DNA of 64,000 nt from UBA7236 sp035439505 (GTDB lineage Bacteria > Bacteroidota > Bacteroidia > Chitinophagales > BACL12). Positions 16,791 to 25,315 of this stretch are shown here, piece after piece. The notes beneath the pieces are model-generated. The model ran no database searches. It was not told the origin of the DNA and worked only from the letters and a program-made list of their open reading frames with translations. The DNA lies in the NCBI GenBank assembly GCA_035439505.1, contig DAORKJ010000006.1:19430-83429 (forward strand), in the 5' to 3' direction. How positions within the stretch are numbered: the stretch's first letter is position 1; every line of letters begins with the position of its first letter. The translations under genes were made by a program, and so were the position numbers.

Positions 16791-19007
16791 ATGAAATATT
16801 ATAATTATATATTATTGGTGCTTTTAGGCTTAAGCAAAATATCTTTTTCACAAGATGTTTCCGGCCATGTTATGAGCACAGATGAACAAGGTAAAATGGT
16901 TGGTTTGCCCGGGGCCAACATTGTATGGTTGAACACCACTACGGGAACAGTTTCTAATGAATTGGGATTTTTTACATTAAATCGTACGGATAATAACCAA
17001 CAATTTATTGTTGTAAGTTATGTAGGGTATGAAAATGATACATTAGATACTAAAAACAATAATTCGTTGCATGTAATGTTAACACCAATTGCCGATTTAG
17101 CAGTTGTTACAATTGAAGGTGAAACCGGAGGAAGAACAATCAATACCATCAATACCATAAATACGGAAACACTAAACAGAAAAGAATTATTAAAAGCAGC
17201 ATGTTGTAATCTGAGTGAAAGTTTTGAAACCAACAACACCGTAGATGCTGAATTTAGTGATGCGATTACCGGTGCAAAAACAATTAAATTGTTGGGATTA
17301 GATGGGGTTTATTCTCAAATCATGGTTGAAAATATGCCTAATGTTCGTGGGTTGGCATCGAGTTATGGCTTAACATTTATTCCCGGTCCGTGGATTGAAA
17401 GTATTCAAATTACAAAAGGCCCCGGCTCAGTTGTGAATGGATATGAGGGCATTACAGGAGCAATAAATACAGAAATTAAAAAGCCTTATGATATAGATGA
17501 TGAAATTTGGTTGATTAATTTATTTGCCAGTAACTCCGGCAGATATGAAGCCAATGTTAATTTTAAACATCTGTTTAATGAAAAATGGGCAACTGCACTT
17601 TACACGCATACCAGTCAGCTGCAAAACAAACTGGACCACAATGGTGATACATTTTTAGATGCTCCACTCAATTCGACTTACGCTGTTATGAACAAATGGA
17701 ATTATTTTTCCGATAATATTCACGAAGCGCAGTTTGGATTTAAATATGTTAAAAGTGATTTAACTGGTGGTCAGATCAATTATGATAAATCGCTTGAGCC
17801 CTCGGTTAACAATGGTTATGGAGTAGAAGTAAATATCAATCGATTTGAGGCATTTATGAAAAACGGATTTGTATTTGATCGCCCAAACACTTCAATTGGA
17901 ACCATCGTGAATTTTGCGCAACATGAACAGAATGGGTTGTTTGGTTTGAACCGCTATAACGGTAAAGAGGTATATGCATCTGCTAATTTTATTTTTCAGT
18001 CGTTTATTTTAAATACCAATCATACCATAAAAACCGGAGCGAGTTATTTATATAACGATTTTGATGAGGTGTTTGATTCTATAAATTATTTGCGCAAAGA
18101 ATCTGTTCCCGGAATATTTGCTGAGTATCAATATAAACCCGATGATAAGTTGAGTATACTTGTGGGTGTTCGTGGAGACCAGCACAATTTATATGGCACA
18201 TTTATTACTCCACGTTTGCATGTGAAATACAATGCGTTTAAGTCAACAACAATTCGGGCTTCAATAGGAAAAGGTTATCGGACGGCAAATGTTTTTGCAG
18301 AAAATACCACATTACTTACCAGCAACCGTAGTTTGGTAATAACCGAATCGTTATTGCCGGAGCAGGGATGGAATTATGGGTTTACTGTAATTCAACCATT
18401 TAAACTCAACTTTAGAGAGGGTACTTTTACATTAGATGTTTACCGCACCGATTTTGTGAATCAGGTTGTAGTAGATATTGATTCTGATGACGATTCAATT
18501 TATATTTATAATTTAAAAGGTGATTCTTATAGCAATGTTTTGCAAGCAGAAATAAATTATGAATTATTAAAAAGATTTGAAATTAGAACCGCCTACAAGT
18601 ATATTGATGCACAAGAAACATTTAATGGTGAATTATTAGAGGTGCCTCTCACCTATAAACACAGAGGTTTAATAAATTTGAGTTATGAGTGGAAACGCGC
18701 TGGTTTACTTTTTGATGCCACATCACAATTTTATGGAACAAGCCGTTTGCCAAATTTAAGCGATAACCATGAGGCACATGATTTGGGGACAACTTCACCG
18801 GCGTATACATTGTTTATGGGGCAAATAACCAAACAGTTCAAAAAGCTGGAAATTTATGCGGGCTCTGAAAATATTGGCAATTACACGCAACATGAACCTA
18901 TAATTGGCGCAACCAATCCTTTTGGCGAGGATTTTGATGCCTCTGTAATTTATGCACCACTAATGGAACGTAAATTTTACGGAGGAATACGTTTAATATT
19001 TAATTAA
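16791..19007 (+). CDS. TonB-dependent outer-membrane receptor (probable metal/copper uptake)
   Basis: The protein has 738 residues. It has a signal peptide to about residue 20 (ending ISFSQ), then a carboxypeptidase-regulatory-like domain (DVSGHVMSTDEQG...VVSYVGYENDTL). The plug domain includes KELLKAACCNLSESFETN and SIQITKGPGSVVNGYEGITG. A beta-barrel follows, rich in aromatic and alternating residues, to the terminal strand FYGGIRLIFN. It transports a substrate across the outer membrane using TonB energy. The vicinal cysteines in the plug and the flanking HYC_CC_PP and HMA genes point to a soft-metal substrate, most likely copper, but sequence alone does not prove it. Confidence 0.88.
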   Translation: MKYYNYILLVLLGLSKISFSQDVSGHVMSTDEQGKMVGLPGANIVWLNTTTGTVSNELGFFTLNRTDNNQQFIVVSYVGYENDTLDTKNNNSLHVMLTPIADLAVVTIEGETGGRTINTINTINTETLNRKELLKAACCNLSESFETNNTVDAEFSDAITGAKTIKLLGLDGVYSQIMVENMPNVRGLASSYGLTFIPGPWIESIQITKGPGSVVNGYEGITGAINTEIKKPYDIDDEIWLINLFASNSGRYEANVNFKHLFNEKWATALYTHTSQLQNKLDHNGDTFLDAPLNSTYAVMNKWNYFSDNIHEAQFGFKYVKSDLTGGQINYDKSLEPSVNNGYGVEVNINRFEAFMKNGFVFDRPNTSIGTIVNFAQHEQNGLFGLNRYNGKEVYASANFIFQSFILNTNHTIKTGASYLYNDFDEVFDSINYLRKESVPGIFAEYQYKPDDKLSILVGVRGDQHNLYGTFITPRLHVKYNAFKSTTIRASIGKGYRTANVFAENTTLLTSNRSLVITESLLPEQGWNYGFTVIQPFKLNFREGTFTLDVYRTDFVNQVVVDIDSDDDSIYIYNLKGDSYSNVLQAEINYELLKRFEIRTAYKYIDAQETFNGELLEVPLTYKHRGLINLSYEWKRAGLLFDATSQFYGTSRLPNLSDNHEAHDLGTTSPAYTLFMGQITKQFKKLEIYAGSENIGNYTQHEPIIGATNPFGEDFDASVIYAPLMERKFYGGIRLIFN

Positions 19008-19011
19008 TTAA

Positions 19012-19019
19012 TAAATTTG
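19012..19019 (+). promoter_or_regulatory. Probable -7 promoter element of the HMA-domain gene
   Basis: TAAATTTG matches TAnnTTTG exactly and ends five bases before the ATG at 19025. It lies just after the TonB receptor stop codon, so the HMA gene may have its own near-leaderless transcript besides read-through. Confidence 0.45.
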
Positions 19020-19024
19020 TAATT

Positions 19025-19348
19025 ATGAAAAAAATAATCTTGATGCTTAGCCTGTTTATCATAACAGGAAGTTTATCGGCTCAAAGCAAACAATATATTG
19101 AAATAAAAACTTCAGCACAATGTGCCACTTGTAAAGCGGCAATTGAAAAAGCTGTTGGTGCAATTGAAGGAGTTAAATTGGCAGATTTAGATTTGGACAC
19201 TAAGGTAATAGGTGTTAAATATGATAGTGAAAAAACAAATGCTGCAGCAATTAAGACAGCAATAACAGCTATTGGATATGATGCCGATGAAGTGCCGGCT
19301 GATGCAAAGGCTTATGAAGAATTACATAGTTGTTGTAAAAAAGAATAA
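19025..19348 (+). CDS. Periplasmic HMA-domain (heavy-metal-associated) protein
   Basis: The protein has 107 residues: a signal peptide (to about residue 20, ending LSAQ), then one HMA ferredoxin-like fold with the metal-binding CATC motif at Cys33-Cys36 and the following helix AAIEKAVGAIEGV. The C-terminus carries an extra cysteine pair (Cys103-Cys104, SCCKKE), which could give additional metal sites or a disulfide. Such proteins bind Cu(I) or similar ions and hand them over by ligand exchange. It follows the TonB receptor by 17 bp and probably captures the ion delivered by it. Confidence 0.87.
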   Translation: MKKIILMLSLFIITGSLSAQSKQYIEIKTSAQCATCKAAIEKAVGAIEGVKLADLDLDTKVIGVKYDSEKTNAAAIKTAITAIGYDADEVPADAKAYEELHSCCKKE

Positions 19349-19360
19349 ACTAAATCATTT

Positions 19361-19387
19361 AAAGCCTCGTAATTGAGGCTTTTTTTA
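19361..19387 (+). terminator. Intrinsic terminator after the HMA gene
   Basis: AAAGCCTC and GAGGCTTT form an 8-bp stem with loop GTAATT, followed by a T run to 19387 that overlaps the stop codon of the convergent FG-GAP gene. Confidence 0.85.
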
Positions 19388-22300
19388 TTCTATTACAATT
19401 GTTGAAAATGTTGTTTGATTGCCGTTAGTTAAATGAATGAAATATAGTCCAGAGATAAGTTGATGGGACGTGATAAGAAATGTATTTTGTTTTGGCAGTT
19501 GAGTTTCCAAATACACCTGTTTTCCTTCCACATTAAATATGGAAAGCTTACAACCATTTAATAAAAGCGGAGTTGAAATTGTAAAATCACTTGATGTAGG
19601 ATTGGGAAAAATTAGCATATTAAACCCTAAATTATCTTCAATTGCTAACGCTGCTGTTGTTATCACTAGTGGATTACCTGCATTGTTATGTGACGATGAG
19701 CAATTCGTAATCACCACTAGGGTATAAGTTGTATCAGGTAATAAATCGGTGATAGTGATGGTGTTTTCAGTGGCGTAATAAGTTAAGGTGTCATCGCCGA
19801 GAATAACTAAAATTGTATAGTCGGTATAAAAATCATGTTCATCCCAACTAATAATGACACTGTTGCTATTGTAATAATCAACAACAATATTTTGCGGCGC
19901 CTCACATGCCGGTAATATTGTTATTGTTGCGCTATCTGAATTATAACAACCATTTTCTTCTACCGTTATATAAATACTATAATTTCCCGGTGTTGAATTA
20001 ATTAAATCAATCGTTCCGAAGTCATCGGCAAACACAACTCCATCGGGAATAGCATTGATTACACCTGTTAATCCTAATATTTCAGGAGTAACATTTTCAT
20101 CTCCAATAAAAAGGGTGTCTATAGGATAAGTTATAGCAACTATTGGCGGATTATTAATCGCAATGCTATCAGTAAACATAAGCGAACATCCGGTTGGGGA
20201 TGTAAGTTGATATAAGATGACATGTGTTCCTGCTCCTGTTGCAATTATATTGACTTCACCGGTGATGTCGTTTAATATTGCTGTAGCCGATGAAAATATT
20301 CCCCCGGCTAAGCCAGTAATAACTGGAGAAGGATTTAAATCGTATAAACAAAAAGTATCGTCTTCAAAATGAAATGCAACTAAATTATTATCTGCACTAT
20401 CGATGTAGAAAATGAAAGATGCGTCGGGACAAATGGCATTTACGTTATAATAAATTTGATACGGGCCGCCAACACCGGTAGAAGGTAAATCAATTGTTCC
20501 TGTTAAAACATCCACTATTGCATCAGGTGAAAAATAGTTACCGCCCGGAATATTTACTAAAGGAATTGCTTCACCTAAATCAATACAAAATGTATCCTGA
20601 TCCAAATTAATAGTTACTTGCTCCTGAAAATATAGGGCTATTGAGTCAATAAAATTACAACCGGCCGCAGTAGAACCGGCATAATAAATTGTCGCCCAAC
20701 CTGCGGCAACATCTGTAGTATTGATTGCCCCGTTAATTACATCAACAATAATATCATCCGAATAAAATGTTCCTGTTGATGGAACAATTATTTCAGGAAT
20801 TATTATTGCATCATTTAAACACAAACTATCATTTTCATAATTAAACAATGTAAGGGCATTTGCATCTTGTATCCAAATTGTTTTATTTACCGAGCAATAA
20901 CCATCAACGGTATAAGTAATAATAAATGGTCCGCCGAAACCGCTTTCCATTAAATGAATTTCACCGGATATTGCTTCTACAACAACATCAGCAGAAGAAA
21001 AAGTACCTCCCGTAAATCCGGTAATTATTGGCAATGGATTTACATCATCAATACAAAAAGTATCTTCTTCAAAATAAAAATCTGCAGGTCGAGTGGCACC
21101 ATTATAAGCAAATGCTTTTCCATCGGCTGCTAATATTTCGGAATAGCGGTAAGCACCAACAAAAAAATCGGAATAACCATCATTGTTATAATCAGCATCT
21201 CCACCAACATGTCGCCCGAAATAACCCTCCGCCTGATTACCTTCTGCAGAAAAACAATAATCAATTTCGAGTCCTGTCGGACTTCCAAACCAAACAAACG
21301 CGCCACCTTCATTTGCTTCTCCGTTGGTCCAATATTTTGCACCACCAATTACATCATCAAAACCATCGTTATTAATATCGCCTGCACCGGCACAACTGTA
21401 TCCAAATTGCGCTTCGGCCTGATTAATTTCTCCGAACCAGTTTAATTCGTTTGACAAACCTGTAGCTGAACCGTGGTAGACAAAAATGCGGCCTTCATTA
21501 TGACTTGCCGAGTCGCTTTCATATAAAAGTGCCGAAACAACCACATCGTCATATCCATCACCATTTACATCACCTGCGCCATCGACCCAGTGACCAAAAT
21601 TGCATTTTTTTTGACCGCTGCTCATCATCCAATCCGGTTCAGCTGCAAGCCCGGTTTCGCTGCCATAAAAAACAACTGCTAAGCCATCGTCAATTTCATC
21701 AAAATCGTATTGATTAGCCCCAATTATAACATCATCAAATCCATCGGCATTGATATCTCCCGCATAATTTACCGGAAAACCCGAGATTGCACCTTCCTGA
21801 TTAGCCTGCCAGCTCCATCCGGATTCAACGGGGCCGTCGGGACTGCCCCAGTATAGCCATGTTTTGCCTTCTTCTATTTCGGGTTCGTCCCACATTTTGG
21901 CGGATAAAAACAGGTCGTTATACCCATCGCCATTAATATCCCCATCCAAAGCCACCCCACTGCCTAAAAGGGCAAAAACCTGATCAAAATCGAGGCTCCA
22001 GTCCGGCTCACCCGCGTTTAAACCGCTTTCTGAGCCGTACCATAAGTAAATACGTCCTTCATTGTATTCTTCCCCTGTCCATTGCAAACAGCCTACAACC
22101 ACATCACTAAATCCATCTCCGTTCAAATCGCCACCGGAAGTGCTAAAACCCAACACAGAACTATCGTTATTAGACTCAAACTCCCATGCGGGTTCGGTTT
22201 CAAGCCCGTCTGGTCCGCCGTAGTAAAGCGCCAGTTTGCCTTCCTCGCCATTTGTTTCCTCAGGGTTGCTGTAGTCGATAGCGGAAACAATCATATCCTC

Positions 22301-22459
22301 AAAGCCATCACCATTCACATCACCGGCATTACTCATGCTCCAACCGAAGGCAGTATAGGTCAAATCGCCGAAGTCCGTCCACGAAGGACCTTCATAAAAG
22401 GCTTGTGAATAGGCACTAAAGCCGCTAAAAAGCGCATAAATCAGCAACCATTTCCGCAT
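19385..22459 (-). CDS. T9SS-secreted FG-GAP (integrin-alpha-like) repeat protein
   Basis: I place the start at ATG 22459 (1024 residues) because MRKWLLIYALFSGFSAYSQ is a proper signal peptide. Seven FG-GAP repeats follow (about 25-450), each with a calcium-loop DxNxDGxxD motif (for example DVNGDGFEDMIVSA and DINNDGFDDVIGGA) and a YGG/YHGS pattern. They probably form a seven-bladed propeller. Next come several similar SprB/Ig-like repeats (about 450-850), then a fibronectin-III-like domain (NIVVDYYNSNSVIISWDEHD). The end is a type A sorting domain (MLIFPNPTSSDF to the C-terminus). It is a large surface adhesin-like protein of unknown ligand. Confidence 0.85.
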   Translation of the reverse strand: MRKWLLIYALFSGFSAYSQAFYEGPSWTDFGDLTYTAFGWSMSNAGDVNGDGFEDMIVSAIDYSNPEETNGEEGKLALYYGGPDGLETEPAWEFESNNDSSVLGFSTSGGDLNGDGFSDVVVGCLQWTGEEYNEGRIYLWYGSESGLNAGEPDWSLDFDQVFALLGSGVALDGDINGDGYNDLFLSAKMWDEPEIEEGKTWLYWGSPDGPVESGWSWQANQEGAISGFPVNYAGDINADGFDDVIIGANQYDFDEIDDGLAVVFYGSETGLAAEPDWMMSSGQKKCNFGHWVDGAGDVNGDGYDDVVVSALLYESDSASHNEGRIFVYHGSATGLSNELNWFGEINQAEAQFGYSCAGAGDINNDGFDDVIGGAKYWTNGEANEGGAFVWFGSPTGLEIDYCFSAEGNQAEGYFGRHVGGDADYNNDGYSDFFVGAYRYSEILAADGKAFAYNGATRPADFYFEEDTFCIDDVNPLPIITGFTGGTFSSADVVVEAISGEIHLMESGFGGPFIITYTVDGYCSVNKTIWIQDANALTLFNYENDSLCLNDAIIIPEIIVPSTGTFYSDDIIVDVINGAINTTDVAAGWATIYYAGSTAAGCNFIDSIALYFQEQVTINLDQDTFCIDLGEAIPLVNIPGGNYFSPDAIVDVLTGTIDLPSTGVGGPYQIYYNVNAICPDASFIFYIDSADNNLVAFHFEDDTFCLYDLNPSPVITGLAGGIFSSATAILNDITGEVNIIATGAGTHVILYQLTSPTGCSLMFTDSIAINNPPIVAITYPIDTLFIGDENVTPEILGLTGVINAIPDGVVFADDFGTIDLINSTPGNYSIYITVEENGCYNSDSATITILPACEAPQNIVVDYYNSNSVIISWDEHDFYTDYTILVILGDDTLTYYATENTITITDLLPDTTYTLVVITNCSSSHNNAGNPLVITTAALAIEDNLGFNMLIFPNPTSSDFTISTPLLLNGCKLSIFNVEGKQVYLETQLPKQNTFLITSHQLISGLYFIHLTNGNQTTFSTIVIE

Positions 22460-22594
22460 AAGATGTTCAAATATACGCAGTAAAGCCCTTGCCAACAATG
22501 ACAATTACCCCTTACAATTGCCTGAAGGTGAATAAACCATGTATGAATACCGAAAGCGTTAAAATTATCGTTTTACAGGTAAAAACGGTCTGCT

Positions 22595-22626
22595 ATTGAT
22601 TTGTATCGAAAATCTTAGTAGATTTG
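22595..22626 (+). promoter_or_regulatory. Promoter of rpoD with hairpin-bearing leader
   Basis: ATTG (22595-22598), 20 bp, then TAGATTTG (22619-22626) fits the Bacteroidota primary-sigma promoter (-33 TTTG, -7 TAnnTTTG). The implied leader is about 110 nt long and can form two small stems: CTCAAT/ATTGAG at 22635-22657 and AGTTT/AAACT near 22656-22669, the second followed by a T run. Control of rpoD by attenuation is possible but unproven. Confidence 0.6.
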
Positions 22627-22739
22627 CACCCCGGCTCAATTTTTAATTTTTATTGAGTTTCAGGAAACTTTTTAATTAGCATACCGTTCTAATTTAACGA
22701 ACCATTCAATTCACAAGAAATAAACGAGGTTAATTAACA

Positions 22740-23609
22740 ATGCGTCAGCTAAAGATTACGAAATCCATCACCAACCGCGAAAGCGAGTCGTTAGAGAAGT
22801 ATTTACAGGAAATTGGTAAGGTAGACCTGGTTACAGCAGAGGAGGAAGTTACCCTTGCGCAAAAGATTAAACAAGGCGACCAGCTTGCATTGGAGAAATT
22901 GGTGAAAGCCAACCTTCGTTTCGTGGTTTCGGTAGCTAAACAATATCAGCACAATGGTTTGTCGTTGAACGATTTAATTAACGAAGGTAACGTTGGTCTG
23001 GTAAAAGCAGCTCAAAAATTTGATGAAACAAAAGGTTTCAAATTCATTTCATATGCCGTTTGGTGGATTCGTCAGAGCATTATGCAGGCATTAGCCGAGC
23101 AAAGCCGCTTAGTTCGTTTACCATTGAACAAAGTAGGTTCTTTGAGTAAAATTAACCGCGCATTTTCTGAATTAGAGCAAAAATTCGAACGTGAACCTAC
23201 GTCTGAAGAATTAGCTGAAGTGTTAGAATTGGCACCTGAAGAAATTAAAAATACTTTGAGTGTTTCAAGTCGCCACGTATCTGTTGATGCTCCGTTTGAT
23301 GATGGTGAAAACAGCAGCTTACTCGACGTATTAGAAAATCGTGACACTGAACGTACAGATGAAAAATTAGATTATAGTCACTCGTTAAAAGTGGAAACTG
23401 AACGTACGTTAGCAACACTTACTGAACGTGAACGTGATGTAATTAAATTATTCTTCGGAATTGGTGTTCCTTACGCCATGACTTTAGAAGATATTGGTGA
23501 AGAGTTTGGATTAACACGTGAACGTGTTCGTCAAATAAAAGATAATGCAATAAATAAATTGCGTTCAAGTACTAGAAATAAAGCACTGAAAGCGTATCTT
23601 GCGCAGTAA
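22740..23609 (+). CDS. rpoD: RNA polymerase primary sigma factor
   Basis: The protein has 289 residues, the short form usual in Bacteroidota, lacking the long region 1.1 and non-conserved region of E. coli RpoD. Region 1.2 (SLEKYLQEIGKVDLVTAEEE), region 2 (KANLRFVVSVAKQY, LIQEGN-type LINEGNVGL and KGFKFISYAVWWIRQSI), region 3 (RLPLNKVGSLSKI) and region 4 with its helix-turn-helix (LTLEDIG-like MTLEDIGEEFGLTRERVRQI) are all present. It directs housekeeping transcription from TTTG/TAnnTTTG promoters. The gene is monocistronic with its own promoter and terminator. Confidence 0.96.
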   Translation: MRQLKITKSITNRESESLEKYLQEIGKVDLVTAEEEVTLAQKIKQGDQLALEKLVKANLRFVVSVAKQYQHNGLSLNDLINEGNVGLVKAAQKFDETKGFKFISYAVWWIRQSIMQALAEQSRLVRLPLNKVGSLSKINRAFSELEQKFEREPTSEELAEVLELAPEEIKNTLSVSSRHVSVDAPFDDGENSSLLDVLENRDTERTDEKLDYSHSLKVETERTLATLTERERDVIKLFFGIGVPYAMTLEDIGEEFGLTRERVRQIKDNAINKLRSSTRNKALKAYLAQ

Positions 23610-23619
23610 TTAAAATATT

Positions 23620-23635
23620 GTCTGCTTCGGCGGAC
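23620..23635. repeat. Family B palindrome, variant
   Basis: GTCTGCTTCGGCGGAC is a one-wobble version of the family B core found at 12309 and 23741. It lies between the rpoD stop codon and the terminator. Confidence 0.5.
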
Positions 23636-23659
23636 GAAACTTTGTGTTTTCATGGGGAT

Positions 23660-23699
23660 CCCCCGGTAAAGTCTCCCGACTGAGCTGGGGGTTTTTTTT
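23660..23699 (+). terminator. Intrinsic terminator after rpoD
   Basis: CCCCCGG pairs with CTGGGGG (one G-T wobble) around an inner AGTC-TCCC-GACT hairpin and is followed by eight T residues. Confidence 0.82.
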
Positions 23700-23740
23700 A
23701 TGGTTTTATCCTAACTTTTTTATTCCCGAAATAATGAGTT

Positions 23741-23770
23741 GTCCGCCGAGGCGGACATGAGTGATGAGTA
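23741..23770. repeat. Dispersed palindromic element, family B
   Basis: GTCCGCCGAGGCGGAC (23741-23756) is followed by ATGAGTGATGAG and preceded by AATGAGTT, the same flanks as the copy at 12309. Sharing the flanks as well as the stem means the repeat unit is longer than the palindrome. Confidence 0.65.
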
Positions 23771-23821
23771 ATGAGTGATGGCAATATGCCAGTTTGTGCC
23801 CTTGAATTTATTATAAATATT

Positions 23822-23926
23822 AATTCCTCCGGAATTTTTATAATTCAATCGTAAAGCCCCTAGTTGTCGCAGACAACGTTGTCGTGGAGTCTTTGACTCC
23901 AGACGCCACCCCGGTCTTCCGACCGG
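23822..23926. repeat. Row of four perfect mini-hairpins
   Basis: Four 6-bp perfect stems with 3- or 4-base loops lie in about 105 bp: AATTCC-TCC-GGAATT (23822-23836), GTTGTC-GCA-GACAAC (23863-23877), GGAGTC-TTT-GACTCC (23886-23900) and CCGGTC-TTCC-GACCGG (23911-23926). No T-run or open frame accompanies them. The regular design suggests a structured repeat or small RNA rather than chance. Confidence 0.6.
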
Positions 23927-24171
23927 AGTCAATGCTATAAGCATTAAATTACCTAAAGTGTGTACTTGTTATATTTCCCCAAAAAATAAATTTCATAAAA
24001 CAGCCATAACCCAAAATTCCGAAAGCATTCATTTTGTATTCCGGTTTATCGGAATTGCGGACTAAAATAATTCTATCAGTATTGCCCGCTATGACGGACA
24101 TGGGTGATGAGTAGTAGCCCTTTTATCTCTATTTTAAAATTTGATACAATAGGTATTTTTATACACCAATC

Positions 24172-24224
24172 GTCAGACACCAATGCAGAGGCGGATGCAA
24201 TTCGCCACTACATTGGTGCCTGAC
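24172..24224. repeat. Dispersed palindromic element, family A
   Basis: The core GGCGGATGCAATTCGCC (24190-24206) is enclosed by 14-base arms GTCAGACACCAATG and CATTGGTGCCTGAC (one mismatch). The core equals the copies at 4924 and 5055, but the outer arms differ from those copies. Confidence 0.62.
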
Positions 24225-24477
24225 TTAACTTTGAATATTAAATTTCACTTATTGGCAAACAATTAAATTGAAAGAAATTTAATGTTAGATTTAATAAGCA
24301 ATTTTTGTTGTAGGGACAAATGACATGTGTCCTTACTACAAAAATGCTGCAAGTTTATCCTACATCCCTTCGCGTAACTTTGAGCACCTTCTAGCCTTTG
24401 TGGTGGGAAAGAGTGTTTGTGCAGAAAGGTAATCTAATAAGCAATACCAAAAATTATATAGCATGAGACTCACCACT

Positions 24478-25314
24478 TCATTTCCACCCGCGGCGTACTT
24501 TAATTTCATCATAAGATTCAATTATGGTGCGCAATTTTTCCTGCATTGTTATTTTTTCAGCGTTGCTGGCATTTGGATTTGAATCGGGGTGATATTTTTT
24601 GGCCAGATGGTGAAATGCAGTTTTTAATTCTTTTTCTGTGCAGTTGCTGGTCAAATTAAATAATGTGTATATATCTGATTTTGGAGTCGTTTTTTCAGTA
24701 TACGTTTTTGTATTGCTACTATAATTGTTTTGATGTTGTTGCGAAAATGTCCGGTAAATTGTTTTTACATCTTCATATGGCAAATTAATCCGAGCCGCTA
24801 AATAATTAATCGTGTGTGTTACTTTTTCTTTTGGTGCAGATGGGTGATAGCTGATTTCAAATAAAAATAAAATTATATCTTTTTTATCTTTTAAATCAGC
24901 ATGTAATTTAATTTGTTCGCAAATAGCTTCTACCTGAATACGCTGACGAAATAGTTCATGAAAAAAAGCAAATCGTTTTGTAGCATATACTTCCCCAAAT
25001 TTATTAACAAGTCTGCGATGTAATGTTTCATTCGAAATTCTCCCATTTAATTCACCGGCCTGTAAAACAAAAGCTGCCAACATTAAATAACTTATTCTGT
25101 TGTCGGTGGATTTTTTTGAAGGTTTTTCTTTAAAAATAATTTCGCAGTCCATAATTATCCCAATAATTAAACCTGCAATTAAACCACTAGTACTTCCTGT
25201 TAAAAAAAATCCGAATAATGCCAATAATAATTTATGATACCCAAAAGGTTTAAATACCAGCTTCCATTCGGTAGTACGCAATACAACAATTACAGTATTT
25301 AATTTTTTCCGCAA
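24478..25314 (-). CDS. DjlA-like membrane-anchored TerB/J-domain co-chaperone
   Basis: The protein has 278 residues. A hydrophobic segment near residues 28-55 (LLLALFGFFLTGSTSGLIAGLIIGIIM) is followed by a TerB-like helical domain (about 70-190, starting SYLMLAAFVLQAGELNGRIS). A C-terminal J domain (about 210-275) carries the HPD tripeptide in KKYHPDSNP, needed to stimulate DnaK ATPase. The order membrane anchor-TerB-J domain is that of DjlA. The gene ends next to a repeat-rich spacer, and its start is 1 bp after the stop of the glycosylase gene, so the two are co-transcribed. Confidence 0.83.
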   Translation of the reverse strand: MRKKLNTVIVVLRTTEWKLVFKPFGYHKLLLALFGFFLTGSTSGLIAGLIIGIIMDCEIIFKEKPSKKSTDNRISYLMLAAFVLQAGELNGRISNETLHRRLVNKFGEVYATKRFAFFHELFRQRIQVEAICEQIKLHADLKDKKDIILFLFEISYHPSAPKEKVTHTINYLAARINLPYEDVKTIYRTFSQQHQNNYSSNTKTYTEKTTPKSDIYTLFNLTSNCTEKELKTAFHHLAKKYHPDSNPNASNAEKITMQEKLRTIIESYDEIKVRRGWK

Positions 25315-25315
25315 C

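Larger units (their letters stand above)
23700..24477. other. Long repeat-rich spacer without genes
   Basis: I see no credible gene in this 778-bp spacer. It contains a family B palindrome (23741-23756), four consecutive mini-hairpins (23822-23926), a degenerate family B fragment (about 24083-24114) and a family A palindrome with long arms (24172-24224). The rest is AT-rich and unstructured by eye. It looks like a collecting site for small mobile palindromes. Confidence 0.6.

Noticed and set aside
21028..22408. Plus-strand open frames inside the FG-GAP gene
   Set aside because: They are shadows of the repetitive minus-strand coding sequence, with His- or Gln-rich translations typical of that.
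23720..23944. 74-residue open frame on the minus strand
   Set aside because: It runs through the mini-hairpin array and family B palindrome and has no coding-like composition.
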